DNA of 64,000 nt from an uncultured Paracoccaceae bacterium (GTDB lineage: Bacteria > Pseudomonadota > Alphaproteobacteria > Rhodobacterales > Rhodobacteraceae): the NCBI GenBank assembly GCA_947489705.1, contig CANLEQ010000013.1:33767-97766 (forward strand), read 5' to 3'. This document shows, piece after piece, positions 54,055 to 63,939 of this stretch. The position numbers and the translations under genes were made by a program. Below the pieces are notes generated by a model. The model worked only from the letters and a program-made list of their open reading frames with translations, was not told the origin of the DNA and did no database searches. Each line of letters opens with the position of its first letter. The stretch's first letter is position 1.

Positions 54055-55785
54055 TCACTTCCAGCAACCGACCAGAACGGTCATGTCCCGCAGGCGATCC
54101 TCAAAGGTGCCGCGCGGAGGCTCCGCCGCATTCTCGCTTACCTCGGCCTCGATCCCGTTCGCGTCGAGGAAGGCCATCACGGCCTCCGCATCGACGGCGA
54201 AGGCCACGTCCTCGGGCAGCGATCGGCGATCCCCGCCTGGACCCGCCGACAGCATGCCCAGCACCGCGCCCGAGCGGTCGACGACCGGCCCCCCGGCATC
54301 GCCCGGCCGGGCCGAGAGGGCGAACCGCCAAATCTCCTCCTCGCCGTCGAGGCCGCGCAGATCCTCCAGCGCACCATAGCTGAGCGTCGGTGCCCCGAGC
54401 GCGCCGTCGAAGCTGTACCCCGACAGGATCGCCTGCGACGAAAGGCGCGGCACCGCGCCCTGGAACGCCGCATGGGCGCGCGGGGCAAGGGGCCGCGCGG
54501 GTTCAATGAGGGCGAGACCCTGCGCCGCGTCGCGCGCGACGATCTGCGCCTCGACGTCGTCGTCGAGCGTGATCCGACCGCATCCGTCGACCGCATCCGA
54601 TGTCGTCACCACGTCGCCGCGCGGCGTGACGTAGAAGCCAGAGCGGATGATCTCCGGCCGCCGGATCTGCAGGCCCGCCAGAAGGTCGATGCTCTGATCC
54701 TCAGACGGCGTGCCGGCGCGCTGGTCCATCACGGTCGCGGGATCCGTCGCGAAACTCGCGGACATCTCCTCCACCACGCGCCGGCGCCGCGCCTCGTCTC
54801 CCGCGGGCCAGATGAGGGTGAAGCCCTTGATCTGTCCATTCTCGAGCCGCACTTCGGTCTCGGAAACGATATCGCGGTCCTCGCCGACCAGGGTGAAGCC
54901 CGCATCGCGCATGGCGCGGGGACCCTCCTGCGGGACGATCTCGAGCGTCTGCATCACGTCGTAGAGACCGCGCAACGTCGCCCGGTCGCCGCGCTGGCTG
55001 ATCAGCAGGACCCGGTGGAGCGTGTCGTCCACCGGATCGTAATGCGCAAAGGGCGGATCGTAGCGGTCGAACCGCACCAGCGCGGCGGGCATGTCGACGG
55101 CGATGCCGGCCGTCGCGTCGCGCACATTCTCCATCCCGAGGCCGTCGAGGATCTCGTCGTATTCGCGGATCAGGGCCGCGCGCTCAGCCGTGGTGAGCAC
55201 GCCCGTCGCCGCGTATCCGCGCGCCGATTGCCAGGCCTGCATCGCCGTGCGCGTGCCCGCCCCGAAGGCCCCGTCGATGGCCGCGTCATAGAAACCCGCT
55301 CCGCGCAGCGCGACCTGAAGCGCGCGACGCTCGGGCGCCGTGAGGCTGCGTTCGGAGCGCAGCGCCTCGGCGCGCGACTCGTCCGACGCTTCCCGCGCCT
55401 CTGCCGGGTCGAGGAGCGCATCATCCCTGAGTGCCGTCGGCGTCGCGGCCGCAGCCCCTCGGGGCCAGAAGCGGCCGCGAAATGCCGTGCCGTCGCTGAT
55501 GAAGGCATCGGCCGGGATCAGCCGCGCCGCCCGAAGGGTGTTGCGCGTTTCCTGCGCCTCGGCCTCGGAATAGGGCCCGAGGACGATTGCATGCCAGCGC
55601 GTCGATCCGAGGCGGAAGCCGCTCACGTCGTCGATGCGCCGCGCATAGGTGGCCGCCCGCTCGATCGCCGCGCCCTCGCTCGGCTGCGCCTCGATCTGGA
55701 CCCAGCTCGCCTGCTGCGCCGGAGCCGCGAAAGTCGCCATCGTGAAAACCACCGCCAATGCAGCGCGGAGAAGTCCTGTCATCAT
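54055..55785 (-). CDS. SPOR / peptidoglycan-binding protein with a degenerate trypsin-like domain
   Basis: 576 residues. Signal peptide (about 1-24, ending A-P-A-Q-Q); SPOR-like region (about 30-100, WHAIVLGPYSEAEAQ); PG_binding_1 domain (about 150-205, VALRGAGFYDAAIDGAFGAGTRTAMQAWQ, shown in part); an unassigned segment; then a trypsin-like fold (about 350-555). In the trypsin part the His position reads VVTTSDAV, lacking His, and the Ser position reads PGDAGGPVV, with Ala in place of Ser, so it is probably not a protease. It likely binds septal or cell-wall glycan. The start among three close ATGs is uncertain. Confidence 0.8.
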   Translation of the reverse strand: MMTGLLRAALAVVFTMATFAAPAQQASWVQIEAQPSEGAAIERAATYARRIDDVSGFRLGSTRWHAIVLGPYSEAEAQETRNTLRAARLIPADAFISDGTAFRGRFWPRGAAAATPTALRDDALLDPAEAREASDESRAEALRSERSLTAPERRALQVALRGAGFYDAAIDGAFGAGTRTAMQAWQSARGYAATGVLTTAERAALIREYDEILDGLGMENVRDATAGIAVDMPAALVRFDRYDPPFAHYDPVDDTLHRVLLISQRGDRATLRGLYDVMQTLEIVPQEGPRAMRDAGFTLVGEDRDIVSETEVRLENGQIKGFTLIWPAGDEARRRRVVEEMSASFATDPATVMDQRAGTPSEDQSIDLLAGLQIRRPEIIRSGFYVTPRGDVVTTSDAVDGCGRITLDDDVEAQIVARDAAQGLALIEPARPLAPRAHAAFQGAVPRLSSQAILSGYSFDGALGAPTLSYGALEDLRGLDGEEEIWRFALSARPGDAGGPVVDRSGAVLGMLSAGPGGDRRSLPEDVAFAVDAEAVMAFLDANGIEAEVSENAAEPPRGTFEDRLRDMTVLVGCWK

Positions 55786-55888
55786 CGTTCCATCGATCAT
55801 CTGGTCGCCCGGGGCGGCGCATTCGTGGCAACGTCACCCCGAAAGCCCCGGAAAGGTCAAGAAAGCGTGGCGTTACCGGCGCGTGCGA

Positions 55889-55917
55889 TTGACCCTTGTT
55901 GCGCATCTGCCTATGCA
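55889..55917 (+). promoter_or_regulatory. Sigma-70-type promoter of glyQ
   Basis: TTGACC (55889-55894) and TATGCA (55912-55917) with a 17-base spacer, 36 bases before the glyQ ATG. This is the best match to the housekeeping promoter consensus that I found in the window. Transcription would start near 55924. Confidence 0.6.
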
Positions 55918-55952
55918 GGCGACGCTTCACCCACCCCGCCCGAGGACGCCGA

Positions 55953-56870
55953 ATGAGCCAGCCGCGCTGTTTCCAGGACATCATCCTTGCGCTCCAGTCC
56001 TATTGGGCCGAGGCGGGCTGCGCCATCCTGCAACCCTACGACATGGAGGTGGGCGCGGGCACGTTCCATCCGGCGACCACGCTGCGCGCACTCGGGCCCG
56101 GACACTGGGCCGCGGCCTACGTGCAGCCTTCGCGCCGGCCCACCGACGGCCGCTATGGGGACAGTCCCAACCGCTGGCAGCACTACTACCAGTTCCAGGT
56201 GATCGTGAAGCCGTCGCCGCCCGATCTCCAGGCGCTCTATCTCGGCTCTCTGCGGGCCATCGGGATCGACGCGGAGCTCCACGACATCCGCTTCGTCGAG
56301 GACGATTGGGAAAGCCCCACGCTCGGGGCCTGGGGGCTTGGCTGGGAGGTCTGGTGCGACGGCATGGAAGTGTCGCAATTCACCTATTTCCAGCAGGTGG
56401 GCGGCCATGACTGCCATCCCGTCTCGGGCGAGCTCACCTACGGGCTTGAGCGGCTGGCGATGTATGTCCTGGGCTACGACGACGGCAACGCGATGCCGTT
56501 CAACCCGCCCGACGCGCCCATTCCGCTGACCTATGGCGACGTCTTCCGCGAGGCCGAGGCGCAATATGCCCGCTGGAATTTCGACGTGGCCGACACCGAG
56601 ACCCTGCTTCGGCATTTCGTCGATGCCGAGGCCGAGGCCGCCCGCATCCTCGCCGAGCCGCAGACCGATCCCCGCACGGGTCGGCACATCGTGATGGCGC
56701 AGCCCGCCTATGACCAGGCGATCAAGGCGAGCCACATCTTCAACCTGCTCGACGCGCGGGGTGTGATCTCGGTCACCGAACGTCAGGCCTATATCGGCCG
56801 GGTACGGGCGCTGACGCGGGCCTGCGCCGACGCCTTCCTCGCCACGGATGCCGGTGGCCGCGCGGCATGA
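55953..56870 (+). CDS. glyQ: Glycine--tRNA ligase alpha subunit
   Basis: A 305-residue catalytic subunit of the heterotetrameric glycyl-tRNA synthetase. Typical sequence [33 protein letters not shown] (shown in part) opens the protein; class II motifs include [28 protein letters not shown] and [11 protein letters not shown]. The ATG at 55953 has GAGG nearby and sits 36 bases after a good promoter. It is coupled by ATGA overlap to a small membrane protein gene and then glyS, the standard order in Rhodobacterales. Confidence 0.97.
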   Translation: MSQPRCFQDIILALQSYWAEAGCAILQPYDMEVGAGTFHPATTLRALGPGHWAAAYVQPSRRPTDGRYGDSPNRWQHYYQFQVIVKPSPPDLQALYLGSLRAIGIDAELHDIRFVEDDWESPTLGAWGLGWEVWCDGMEVSQFTYFQQVGGHDCHPVSGELTYGLERLAMYVLGYDDGNAMPFNPPDAPIPLTYGDVFREAEAQYARWNFDVADTETLLRHFVDAEAEAARILAEPQTDPRTGRHIVMAQPAYDQAIKASHIFNLLDARGVISVTERQAYIGRVRALTRACADAFLATDAGGRAA

Positions 56871-57391
56871 TCGGCAAGATCCTGACCGCAGCCATCGTGA
56901 TCAGCTCTCTCGTCGTCGCGGCCGCGGTCTATTATCTCCAGGTCTATTACTATTACGACCGCGTCGATCTCGACCCGGCGGCTCTGCGCGCGACGCCGGC
57001 GGACGGGGGCGCGCCCGCGCCGGTTCCGGCCACGGATATCCGCGCGATCGACGCCAATTCGTCGCCCATCCGGTTCCGCGCCTGCTTCGACACCGATCTC
57101 GGCCTCCCCGAGGCGCGGGAGCGTCTGGCGGCGGCCCCCGGGGCCGAGCCGCTCAACGCGCCGCGCTGGTTCGATTGCTTCGATGCCGCCGCAATCGGCC
57201 GGGAGGTCGCCCAGGGCCGCGGCGCGGTGTTTCTGGGCGAGAAGAACGTCGCCTACGGCGTCGACCGCATGATCGCCATTCTCGAGGATGGCCGAGGGTT
57301 CGCCTGGCAGCAGCTCAACGATTGCGGCGAGCTCGCCTATGACGGCACGCAAGTGGGCGAGGATTGCCCCCCGCGAGAGGATTTTGAGTAG
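56867..57391 (+). CDS. Conserved single-pass membrane protein between glyQ and glyS (DUF6446-like)
   Basis: 174 residues. An N-terminal helix ([24 protein letters not shown], about 1-24) is followed by a striking Tyr-rich segment (QVYYYYDRV) and a periplasmic domain of about 140 residues with four or five Cys ([41 protein letters not shown]), likely disulfide-linked. I recall relatives at this locus under DUF6446; function unknown. It overlaps glyQ by four bases and directly abuts glyS, so it is translated with the synthetase subunits. Confidence 0.8.
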   Translation: MIGKILTAAIVISSLVVAAAVYYLQVYYYYDRVDLDPAALRATPADGGAPAPVPATDIRAIDANSSPIRFRACFDTDLGLPEARERLAAAPGAEPLNAPRWFDCFDAAAIGREVAQGRGAVFLGEKNVAYGVDRMIAILEDGRGFAWQQLNDCGELAYDGTQVGEDCPPREDFE

Positions 57392-59500
57392 ATGCCCGAC
57401 CTTTTGATCGAACTCTTCTCCGAAGAGATCCCCGCCCGGATGCAGGCGCAGGCGGCGCAGGACCTGCGCCGTCTGGTGACCGACAATCTGGTCGAGGCGG
57501 GGCTGACCTATGCCCATGCCGGCGCCTTCGTCACGCCGCGGCGGCTGACTCTGGCGCTCGAGGGGCTGCTCGACCGCTCTCCCGACACGCGCGAGGAGCG
57601 CAAGGGACCGAAGGTCGGCGCGCCCGACAAGGCGGTCGAGGGCTTCGCGCGCGGCGCGGGCGTGGCACCCGCAGATCTGGAGCGCCGCGAGACCGGCAAG
57701 GGAGAGGTCTATTTCGCCGTCATCCAGCGCACCGGCCGGCCGGCGGCCGAGATCGTGGCCGAAGTGCTCGAACAGGCGATCCGCGGCTTTCCCTGGCCCA
57801 AATCCATGCGCTGGGGCGCCGGCACTCTGCGCTGGGTGCGGCCGCTCCACCGCATCGTTTGTGTGCTGACGCGCGAGGACGGCCACGAGATCGTGCCGCT
57901 CGAACTCGACGGGATCGTCGCAGGCGACGTCACCGAGGGACACCGCTTCATGGCCCCGGGCGAGATCCGCGTGACCGGCTTCGACGATTACGCGGCGAAG
58001 TTGCGGCGCGCGAAGGTGCTGATCGACCCCGAGGAACGGGCCGGGACGATCTGGAACGACGCCACGAACCTCGCCTTCGCGAGCGGGGCCGAGATCGTCG
58101 AGGATCGCGCGCTGCTGACGGAGGTCGCGGGCCTCGTCGAATGGCCGGTGACGCTGATGGGACGGATCGACGAGGGCTATCTCGACCTGCCGCCCGAGGT
58201 GCTGCAGACCTCGATGCGCGAGCACCAGAAGTTCTTTTCCGTCCGCGATCCGAAATCGGGCCGGATCACCCGCTTCGTGACCGTCGCCAACCGCGAGACC
58301 GCCGATGACGGCGCGACGATCCTTGCCGGCAACCAGCGCGTTCTGGCCGCGCGGCTCGCCGATGCCGCGTTCTTCTGGCGCAACGACCTTACCGTCGCGC
58401 GAGAGGCAAAGATGCAGCCCTGGATCGACAATCTGGCCAGCGTCACCTTCCACGCGAAGCTCGGGACCGAAGCCGACCGCACGGCCCGCATCGCGGCGCT
58501 GGCCCGCGAACTGGCTCCTGCCGTCGGGGCCGATCCAGACGCGGCCGAGCAGGCGGCGAAACTCGCCAAGGCCGATCTGACCTCCGAGATGGTCTACGAA
58601 TTCCCCGAGCTGCAGGGGATCATGGGGCAATATTACGCCCGCGAGGCCGGCTTCCCCGACGACGTCGCGACCGCCGTGGCCGAGCATTACGCACCGCTTG
58701 GCCCGTCGGATACCGTGCCGACAGCCCCCGTTTCCGTCGCCGTCTCGCTGGCCGAGAAGATCGACAAGCTCACGGGCTTCTGGGCGATCGACGAGAAACC
58801 CAGTGGGTCGAAGGATCCCTATGCGCTAAGGCGGGCGGCGTTGGGGGTCATTCGGATCCTCATCTCGAACGATCTTCGAGTAAGCCTGCTTGAGGACCGC
58901 ATAATCTCGAAGGCAGATTTGCTTGTCGCCGAAAACGAGGATGGTATTTCCGGACCCGATCCGGACAGGTATGGTCCCGACCTCCTCGCCTTCCTCCACG
59001 ACCGCCTCAAGGTCCACCTGCGCGACGAGGGCATCCGCCACGACGTGATCGATGCCTGCCTCGCGATGCCGGGCAATGACGACCTGACGCTGCTGGTCAA
59101 GCGCGCGCGGGCGCTGGGCGGGTTTCTCGCGACCGAGGACGGCACCAACCTGGTGCAGGGCTTCAAGCGCGCCAACAACATCCTGACCCAGGCCGAGGAG
59201 AAGGACGGGGTCGAGTATTCCTTCGGGGCGGACGCGAAATTCGCCGATACGGACGAGGAACGCGCGCTCTTCGCCGCGCTCGATGCCGAGGGCCCGAAGA
59301 TCGAGGCCGCCATGCGGGACGAGGATTTCGCCGCGGCGATGACGTCGCTGGCCGCCCTGCGCGCGCCCATCGACGCCTTCTTCGAAGGGGTTCAGGTCAA
59401 CGCCGATACGCAGATCGTCCGCCGCAACCGGCTGAACCTCCTCAGCCGGATCCGCGGTCTCTGTCTCGACGTGGCCGATCTCACCCGCGTCGAAGGCTGA
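57392..59500 (+). CDS. glyS: Glycine--tRNA ligase beta subunit
   Basis: 702 residues; the tRNA-binding subunit. The N-terminus PDLLIELFSEEIPARMQAQA is diagnostic. Further blocks are RRLTLALEGL, FPWPKSMRWGAGTLRWVRPLHRI and MREHQKFFSVRDPKSG. Near the C-terminus, DVIDACLAMPGNDDLTLLVKRARALGGFL leads to an anticodon-binding domain (about 590-690). ATG directly follows the preceding stop. One stretch (about 58820-58960, codons 477-523) uses noticeably less GC-rich codons than the rest, an odd local patch. Confidence 0.96.
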   Translation: MPDLLIELFSEEIPARMQAQAAQDLRRLVTDNLVEAGLTYAHAGAFVTPRRLTLALEGLLDRSPDTREERKGPKVGAPDKAVEGFARGAGVAPADLERRETGKGEVYFAVIQRTGRPAAEIVAEVLEQAIRGFPWPKSMRWGAGTLRWVRPLHRIVCVLTREDGHEIVPLELDGIVAGDVTEGHRFMAPGEIRVTGFDDYAAKLRRAKVLIDPEERAGTIWNDATNLAFASGAEIVEDRALLTEVAGLVEWPVTLMGRIDEGYLDLPPEVLQTSMREHQKFFSVRDPKSGRITRFVTVANRETADDGATILAGNQRVLAARLADAAFFWRNDLTVAREAKMQPWIDNLASVTFHAKLGTEADRTARIAALARELAPAVGADPDAAEQAAKLAKADLTSEMVYEFPELQGIMGQYYAREAGFPDDVATAVAEHYAPLGPSDTVPTAPVSVAVSLAEKIDKLTGFWAIDEKPSGSKDPYALRRAALGVIRILISNDLRVSLLEDRIISKADLLVAENEDGISGPDPDRYGPDLLAFLHDRLKVHLRDEGIRHDVIDACLAMPGNDDLTLLVKRARALGGFLATEDGTNLVQGFKRANNILTQAEEKDGVEYSFGADAKFADTDEERALFAALDAEGPKIEAAMRDEDFAAAMTSLAALRAPIDAFFEGVQVNADTQIVRRNRLNLLSRIRGLCLDVADLTRVEG

Positions 59501-59532
59501 CATGCGGCATCGTCGGCGCGGTTCCGCGAACG

Positions 59533-59557
59533 ACTCGGGGCCACGTCGGCCGAGTTT
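59533..59557 (+). terminator. Hairpin after glyS, possible terminator
   Basis: ACTCGG (59533-59538) pairs with CCGAGT (59550-59555), with an alternative fold using inner GGCC/GGCC, followed by TT. It lies 32 bases after the glyS stop. The remaining 135 bases before the next gene show no other gene. Confidence 0.4.
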
Positions 59558-59692
59558 CGCCACCGTGGCATAATGACGCGTTAAGCCCCGGCGCCGTGGC
59601 CGTTAACGAAGTCGGAATTTCAGAACGTGACGATTTCGAGGCCCGAGTGGGGACTTGTCATGGCTTCGTGTCGTCAAGATGAAGGACGACTG

Positions 59693-60367
59693 ATGCTTGC
59701 ACAAATATGCCGCGCCGCGGCCCTGTCTGCGGCCGCCTCGTGTGCGGTTCCCGCTGTCGCGACCGCCGATGTCGTGGTCTCCACCAAGGGCACAACCGAG
59801 ATCTCGCTCGAAGACAAGCTGAGCGGGCTCCTCGGCCCCGAAGCCCCGGAGGTGAAAGCCAGCCGCGCCGCGCCTGCGGCGCGTATGATGCGGCCCCGGC
59901 GCTCGCCCGTCGCCGCAGCGCGCACGGAGATCGAATATACCCGGGACTTTCTCGACGCCCAGCCCGTCGCCAGTGGCGATGCGCAATGGAAATGCCTGTC
60001 CGAGGCGCTCTATTTCGAAGCCCGCGGCGAATCGGTGAAGGGGTTGTTCGCCGTGGCCGAGGTCATCCTCAACCGCGTCGACAATGCGCGCTTTCCCGAT
60101 ACCGTCTGCGCGGTGATCAACCAGGGAACCGGCCGGAAATATGCCTGCCAGTTCAGCTATACCTGCGACGGCAAGGCCGAGATCGTGCGCGAAGCAGGCG
60201 CGTTCCGCAAGGTCGGCAAGGTGGCCCGCATCATGCTCGACGGGGGCGCACGCACCCTCACGGACGGTGCGCAATATTATCACACCCGCGCCGTCAATCC
60301 GCGTTGGTCGCGGATTTTCGACCGCACCACGACGATCGGCGCCCACCACTTCTACGACCAGGGATAG
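59693..60367 (+). CDS. Cell wall hydrolase, SleB (Hydrolase_2) family
   Basis: 224 residues. The start at 59693 puts a signal peptide first (MLAQICRAAALSAAASCAVP, cleavage near A-T-A) and has AAGGA eight bases upstream. The Hydrolase_2 domain (about 95-222) has CLSEALYFEARGESVKGLFAVAEVILNRVDN (catalytic Glu in E-A-x-Y-F-E-A-R-G-E), CAVINQGTGRKYACQFSYTCDG and GAQYYHTRAVNPRW. It cleaves cell-wall peptidoglycan. Upstream lie GCGTTAAG and GTTAAC motifs that loosely resemble CtrA half-sites. Confidence 0.88.
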   Translation: MLAQICRAAALSAAASCAVPAVATADVVVSTKGTTEISLEDKLSGLLGPEAPEVKASRAAPAARMMRPRRSPVAAARTEIEYTRDFLDAQPVASGDAQWKCLSEALYFEARGESVKGLFAVAEVILNRVDNARFPDTVCAVINQGTGRKYACQFSYTCDGKAEIVREAGAFRKVGKVARIMLDGGARTLTDGAQYYHTRAVNPRWSRIFDRTTTIGAHHFYDQG

Positions 60368-60429
60368 GGGCTTTCCACCCCGGGCGGGGCAAGCTATCGG
60401 GGCGGGGCGATGCAACAGGACGGCCCGCC

Positions 60430-61347
60430 ATGACCCGTGATCCGAGACTGGCCTTCGACACCCTCGAGGCGCGTGCGGTCGCGGAACGTTCCGCCGAACC
60501 GCATGACCGCATCTCGCTGCGCGATCACGTCGTCGAGGTCGAGATCGGCGCCTTCCAGGCCGAGCGTGGCATGACCCAGCGGGTCTGCTTCAACGTCGTG
60601 GTGGAGGTGCGCCCGCAGGATGCGGATCCCGCCGACGACGTGGACCGTATCCTGAGCTATGACCGGATCACCGATGCGATCGCCGCCGAGCTGCATGCCG
60701 AGCGCCTGAACCTGCTCGAGACGCTGGCCGAGCGGATCGCCGACCGGATCCTGGCCGAACCGCTCGCCCTGCGCTGCTTCGTGCGGATCGAAAAGCTCGA
60801 CCGGGGAGCCGGCGCGCTGGGCGTCGAGATCGTGCGCACTGCCGCGGCCGATCTGCCCGCGACGCAAGAGGCGCCGGAGGACCCGCGGCCGCTAGTGGTG
60901 TATCTGTCGAATGCGGCCATCGCCTCGCCACTCCTCAAGGGCTGGATCGACCGGATCGCAGCACTCGGGCCGGCAATTCTCTGCGTGGGTCCTTCCGACG
61001 CGCCGCGCCCGCAGAGCGATATCCCCTCGACGCAACGCCGCGTCGATCTCCTAGCCATCGAACAGAATGCCTGGATCCTTGCCGGGTGCGATGCGCGCTG
61101 CGCGGTCGTGGGGAGCCGTACCGAGCTCGACTGGGCGATGCGGCGGGGGCAGCTGACGATCTGGGCGCCCTTCAAGATGGTGGTCGATGCGCCGGTGCCG
61201 CCCGCGGCTCTCGCAGCCGACGGGCCCGCCCTCTGTCTCTGGCTGGCGGACCGGGTTCGGGCGCGCGATCTGCTCTTCATCGGCGCGGTGCCGCCGGAGG
61301 GGTCCGGCGCGCGCGCGATGGGCGTCGAGGCGGAGGTATTGCCATGA
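60430..61347 (+). CDS. folB: Dihydroneopterin aldolase with an extra C-terminal domain
   Basis: 305 residues, over twice the usual ~120. The FolB domain is about residues 25-140: VEIGAFQAERGMTQRVCFNVVVEV, DDVDRILSYDRITDAIAAE and VRIEKLDRGAGALGVEIVRT, with the catalytic Lys retained. The C-terminal ~160 residues (VVYLSNAAIASPLLKGWIDRI, LLAIEQNAWILAGCDARCAVVG, LTIWAPFKMVVDAPVPP) look like a degenerate amino-acid-kinase-type fold with no obvious active site. It makes 6-hydroxymethyl-dihydropterin for folate. The stop overlaps folP by four bases. Confidence 0.85.
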   Translation: MTRDPRLAFDTLEARAVAERSAEPHDRISLRDHVVEVEIGAFQAERGMTQRVCFNVVVEVRPQDADPADDVDRILSYDRITDAIAAELHAERLNLLETLAERIADRILAEPLALRCFVRIEKLDRGAGALGVEIVRTAAADLPATQEAPEDPRPLVVYLSNAAIASPLLKGWIDRIAALGPAILCVGPSDAPRPQSDIPSTQRRVDLLAIEQNAWILAGCDARCAVVGSRTELDWAMRRGQLTIWAPFKMVVDAPVPPAALAADGPALCLWLADRVRARDLLFIGAVPPEGSGARAMGVEAEVLP

Positions 61348-62348
61348 GCTATTATCGCCCCCTTCTGCAATCGGGCCCCGACCGGCCAGACGGTGCCGTG
61401 TCGCTCGCAGGCGGGTGGACCTGGTTCACCCATGCCGCGCAGCTGCGCCGCGGCTCGGCGCCGTTCGTCATTCCTGCACGCGAAGTCCCGGCCGAGATCC
61501 TCGAGCGCCTGAGCCGTCCGCGGCCGCCCGTGGCGGGCATCGAGACGACATCGCCGCGGCTCATGGCGATCCTCAACACGACGCCCGACAGTTTCTCAGA
61601 CGGGGGCCGTTTCGAAGCGCCCGACCGTGCGGGGGCGCAAGGCCGCCGGCTGATCGCGGATGGCGCGGACATTCTCGATATCGGCGGTGAAAGCACCCGC
61701 CCGGGCGCCGCGCCGGTATCGCCCGGGGACGAGATCGCCCGCGTGCTCCCGGCGATCCGCGCCGCGCGGGCAGAGTGGGACGGTCCGATCTCCATCGACA
61801 CGCGCAAGGCCGAGGTCGCGCGGGTGGCGATCGATGCGGGGGCGAGCCTCATCAACGATGTCTCGGCCCTGGGCGATCCGGAGATGGGCGCCCTCGCCGC
61901 CGGGGCAGGTTTGCCGATCTGTCTCATGCATATGCGCGGCGATCCGGAGAGCATGCAGCGCGATCCGCATTACGACGACGTCCTGCTCGACGTCTACGAT
62001 TTCCTCGCTGCGAAGATCTTCGAGGCCGAGAGCCACGGCATCCGTCCCGAGAACATCGTCGTCGATCCCGGCATAGGCTTCGGCAAGACGCTGGCGCACA
62101 ATCTGGCGCTTCTGCAGGGCGTGTCGCTCTTCCACGCGCTGGGCGTTCCGGTCCTGCTCGGCGCGTCGCGCAAGGGGTTCATCGGCACGCTGGGACGGAC
62201 CGACACGCCGGCGCAGCGCGTGCCGGGCTCGCTGGCCGTGGCGCTGGCCGGCATTGCGCAGGGCGTTCAAATCATCCGCGTCCATGATATGGCGGAGACG
62301 CGCCAGGCACTCTGCCTGTGGCAGGCATCGACCGGAGGAATGACATGA
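61344..62348 (+). CDS. folP: Dihydropteroate synthase
   Basis: 334 residues; joins pterin and p-aminobenzoate, the target of sulfonamides. The catalytic core has [16 protein letters not shown] (about residue 75), [14 protein letters not shown] (about 110), [12 protein letters not shown] and [15 protein letters not shown], ending [11 protein letters not shown] and [14 protein letters not shown]. An N-terminal extension of about 60 residues ([23 protein letters not shown]) is usual in this order. It overlaps folB and glmM by four bases each (ATGA), so the three are one coupled unit. Confidence 0.95.
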   Translation: MSYYRPLLQSGPDRPDGAVSLAGGWTWFTHAAQLRRGSAPFVIPAREVPAEILERLSRPRPPVAGIETTSPRLMAILNTTPDSFSDGGRFEAPDRAGAQGRRLIADGADILDIGGESTRPGAAPVSPGDEIARVLPAIRAARAEWDGPISIDTRKAEVARVAIDAGASLINDVSALGDPEMGALAAGAGLPICLMHMRGDPESMQRDPHYDDVLLDVYDFLAAKIFEAESHGIRPENIVVDPGIGFGKTLAHNLALLQGVSLFHALGVPVLLGASRKGFIGTLGRTDTPAQRVPGSLAVALAGIAQGVQIIRVHDMAETRQALCLWQASTGGMT

Positions 62349-63688
62349 GCCGTACGCTTTTCGGAACCGACGGCGTGCGCGGCACGGCCAATACCCATCC
62401 GATGACGGCGGAGCTTGCCATGCGGCTCGGGGCCGCGGCGGGGCGCTATTTCCGGCGCGGCAGCAGCGGCGTCCACCGGGTCGTGATCGGCAAGGATACC
62501 CGCCTGTCGGGCTACATGTTCGAGACCGCGATGACGGCCGGCTTCACCAGCGTGGGGATGAACGTCCTGCTTCTGGGACCGGTGCCGACGCCCGCGGTGG
62601 GCATGCTGACGCCGTCGATGCGCGCCGATGCGGGCGTGATGATCTCGGCCTCGCACAACCCGCATCAGGATAACGGGATCAAGTTCTTCGGTCCCGACGG
62701 CTTCAAGCTCAGCGACGAGGCGGAGGCCGAGATCGAGGCGATGGTCGCCGCGGGTGTCGATCCCGCGCGTCCCGCCAATATCGGGCGGGCGAAACGTATC
62801 GACGACGGCCGGTTCCGCTATGCGGAGCGGGTCAAGGCGACCCTGCCGCAGGGTCAGAGCCTCAGCGGCCTCAAGATCGTCATCGATTGCGCCAACGGCG
62901 CCGCGCACCGCGTCGCCCCGGAAGTGTTGTGGGAGATGGGCGCGGAAGTGGTCGCCATCGGCAACGCGCCGGACGGGCGCAACATCAATGCGGAGTGCGG
63001 CTCCACCCATACCGCGACGGCGGCCGCGCGCGTCGTGGCCGAAGGGGCCGATCTCGGGATCTGCCTCGATGGCGACGCCGACCGGGTGATGATCATCGAC
63101 GAAACGGGGCAGGTGGCGGATGGCGACCAGATCATGGCGCTCTTCGCCACGCGCTGGGCCGAAGCGGGCCGGCTTGCCAGGGATACGCTGGTCGCGACCG
63201 TCATGAGCAATCTGGGGCTCGAGCGTTTCCTCGAAGGGCGCGGCCTCAGGCTCGAACGGACGGCGGTCGGCGATCGCTACGTCGTCGAGGCGATGCGCGC
63301 GGGCGGCTTCAACCTCGGTGGCGAGCAGTCGGGCCATATTGTCATGACCGACCACGCGACCACCGGCGACGGCCTTCTGGCAGGGTTGCAATTCCTGTCG
63401 GCGATGGTCGCGACGGGGCAGCGCGCCTCGCAGCTCGCGGGCCAGTTCGACCGGGTGCCGCAAAAGCTCGAGAACGTCCGCTACGCCGCCGGCAGCGATC
63501 CCCTGTCGGCGCCCACGGTCCAGACCGAGATCGCCGCGGCGGAAAAGCGGCTCGGCGGGGCGGGGCGCGTCCTCATCCGCAAATCCGGGACCGAACCGCT
63601 CGTGCGCGTCATGGCCGAATGTGAGGATGCGGACCTTCTGAACGAAATTGTCGAAGGCATCGCCGCTCGGATCTCGCAAGCGGGTTAG
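62345..63688 (+). CDS. glmM: Phosphoglucosamine mutase
   Basis: 447 residues; converts glucosamine-6-phosphate to glucosamine-1-phosphate for UDP-GlcNAc. The phosphoserine site is [17 protein letters not shown] (about residue 98-115), the metal loop [11 protein letters not shown] (about 240), the sugar-binding GGEQSGHIV (about 325) and the phosphate-binding [14 protein letters not shown] (about 405). Full length. The folP-glmM order with ATGA overlap is widely conserved in proteobacteria. Confidence 0.97.
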   Translation: MSRTLFGTDGVRGTANTHPMTAELAMRLGAAAGRYFRRGSSGVHRVVIGKDTRLSGYMFETAMTAGFTSVGMNVLLLGPVPTPAVGMLTPSMRADAGVMISASHNPHQDNGIKFFGPDGFKLSDEAEAEIEAMVAAGVDPARPANIGRAKRIDDGRFRYAERVKATLPQGQSLSGLKIVIDCANGAAHRVAPEVLWEMGAEVVAIGNAPDGRNINAECGSTHTATAAARVVAEGADLGICLDGDADRVMIIDETGQVADGDQIMALFATRWAEAGRLARDTLVATVMSNLGLERFLEGRGLRLERTAVGDRYVVEAMRAGGFNLGGEQSGHIVMTDHATTGDGLLAGLQFLSAMVATGQRASQLAGQFDRVPQKLENVRYAAGSDPLSAPTVQTEIAAAEKRLGGAGRVLIRKSGTEPLVRVMAECEDADLLNEIVEGIAARISQAG

Positions 63689-63939
63689 GTCAGCCCGTCT
63701 CTCAACTGCAGCGTCCTCAATCTCTGAACGATTCTGGACCAATAATTGAGGACGGGGGGCACAAGAAAGAGCGAACAGGTAATCCCGACCTGCAATATCG
63801 ACCGGAGCACGTCGGACATGATCCCCACGGGGACAAAAAGGCGTACCAGAAGCAGGATAAGTACATGTGCGGAATTGACCTGCCACTGAACTTTCCTCCG
63901 GCGGCGACCGGAGTCCAGTTGTGTTGATCCGATCCCCAA
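63685..63939 (-). pseudogene. Truncated or chimeric membrane-protein reading frame at the right edge
   Basis: 84 codons, weakly supported. The C-terminal 64 residues contain two hydrophobic segments (VLILLLVRLFVPVGIMSDVL and LQVGITCSLFLVPPVLNYWS) followed by a basic tail, like the end of a membrane protein. The first ~20 residues read through the presumed end of an insertion element, so the frame may be a gene whose 5' part was lost. Base composition is less GC-rich than its neighbours. It converges with glmM, overlapping its stop. It could also be non-coding. Confidence 0.35.

Noticed and set aside
59501..59692. A tRNA or small RNA gene in the glyS-sleB gap
   Set aside because: No cloverleaf or CCA-compatible acceptor stem could be folded; only a terminator-like hairpin is visible.
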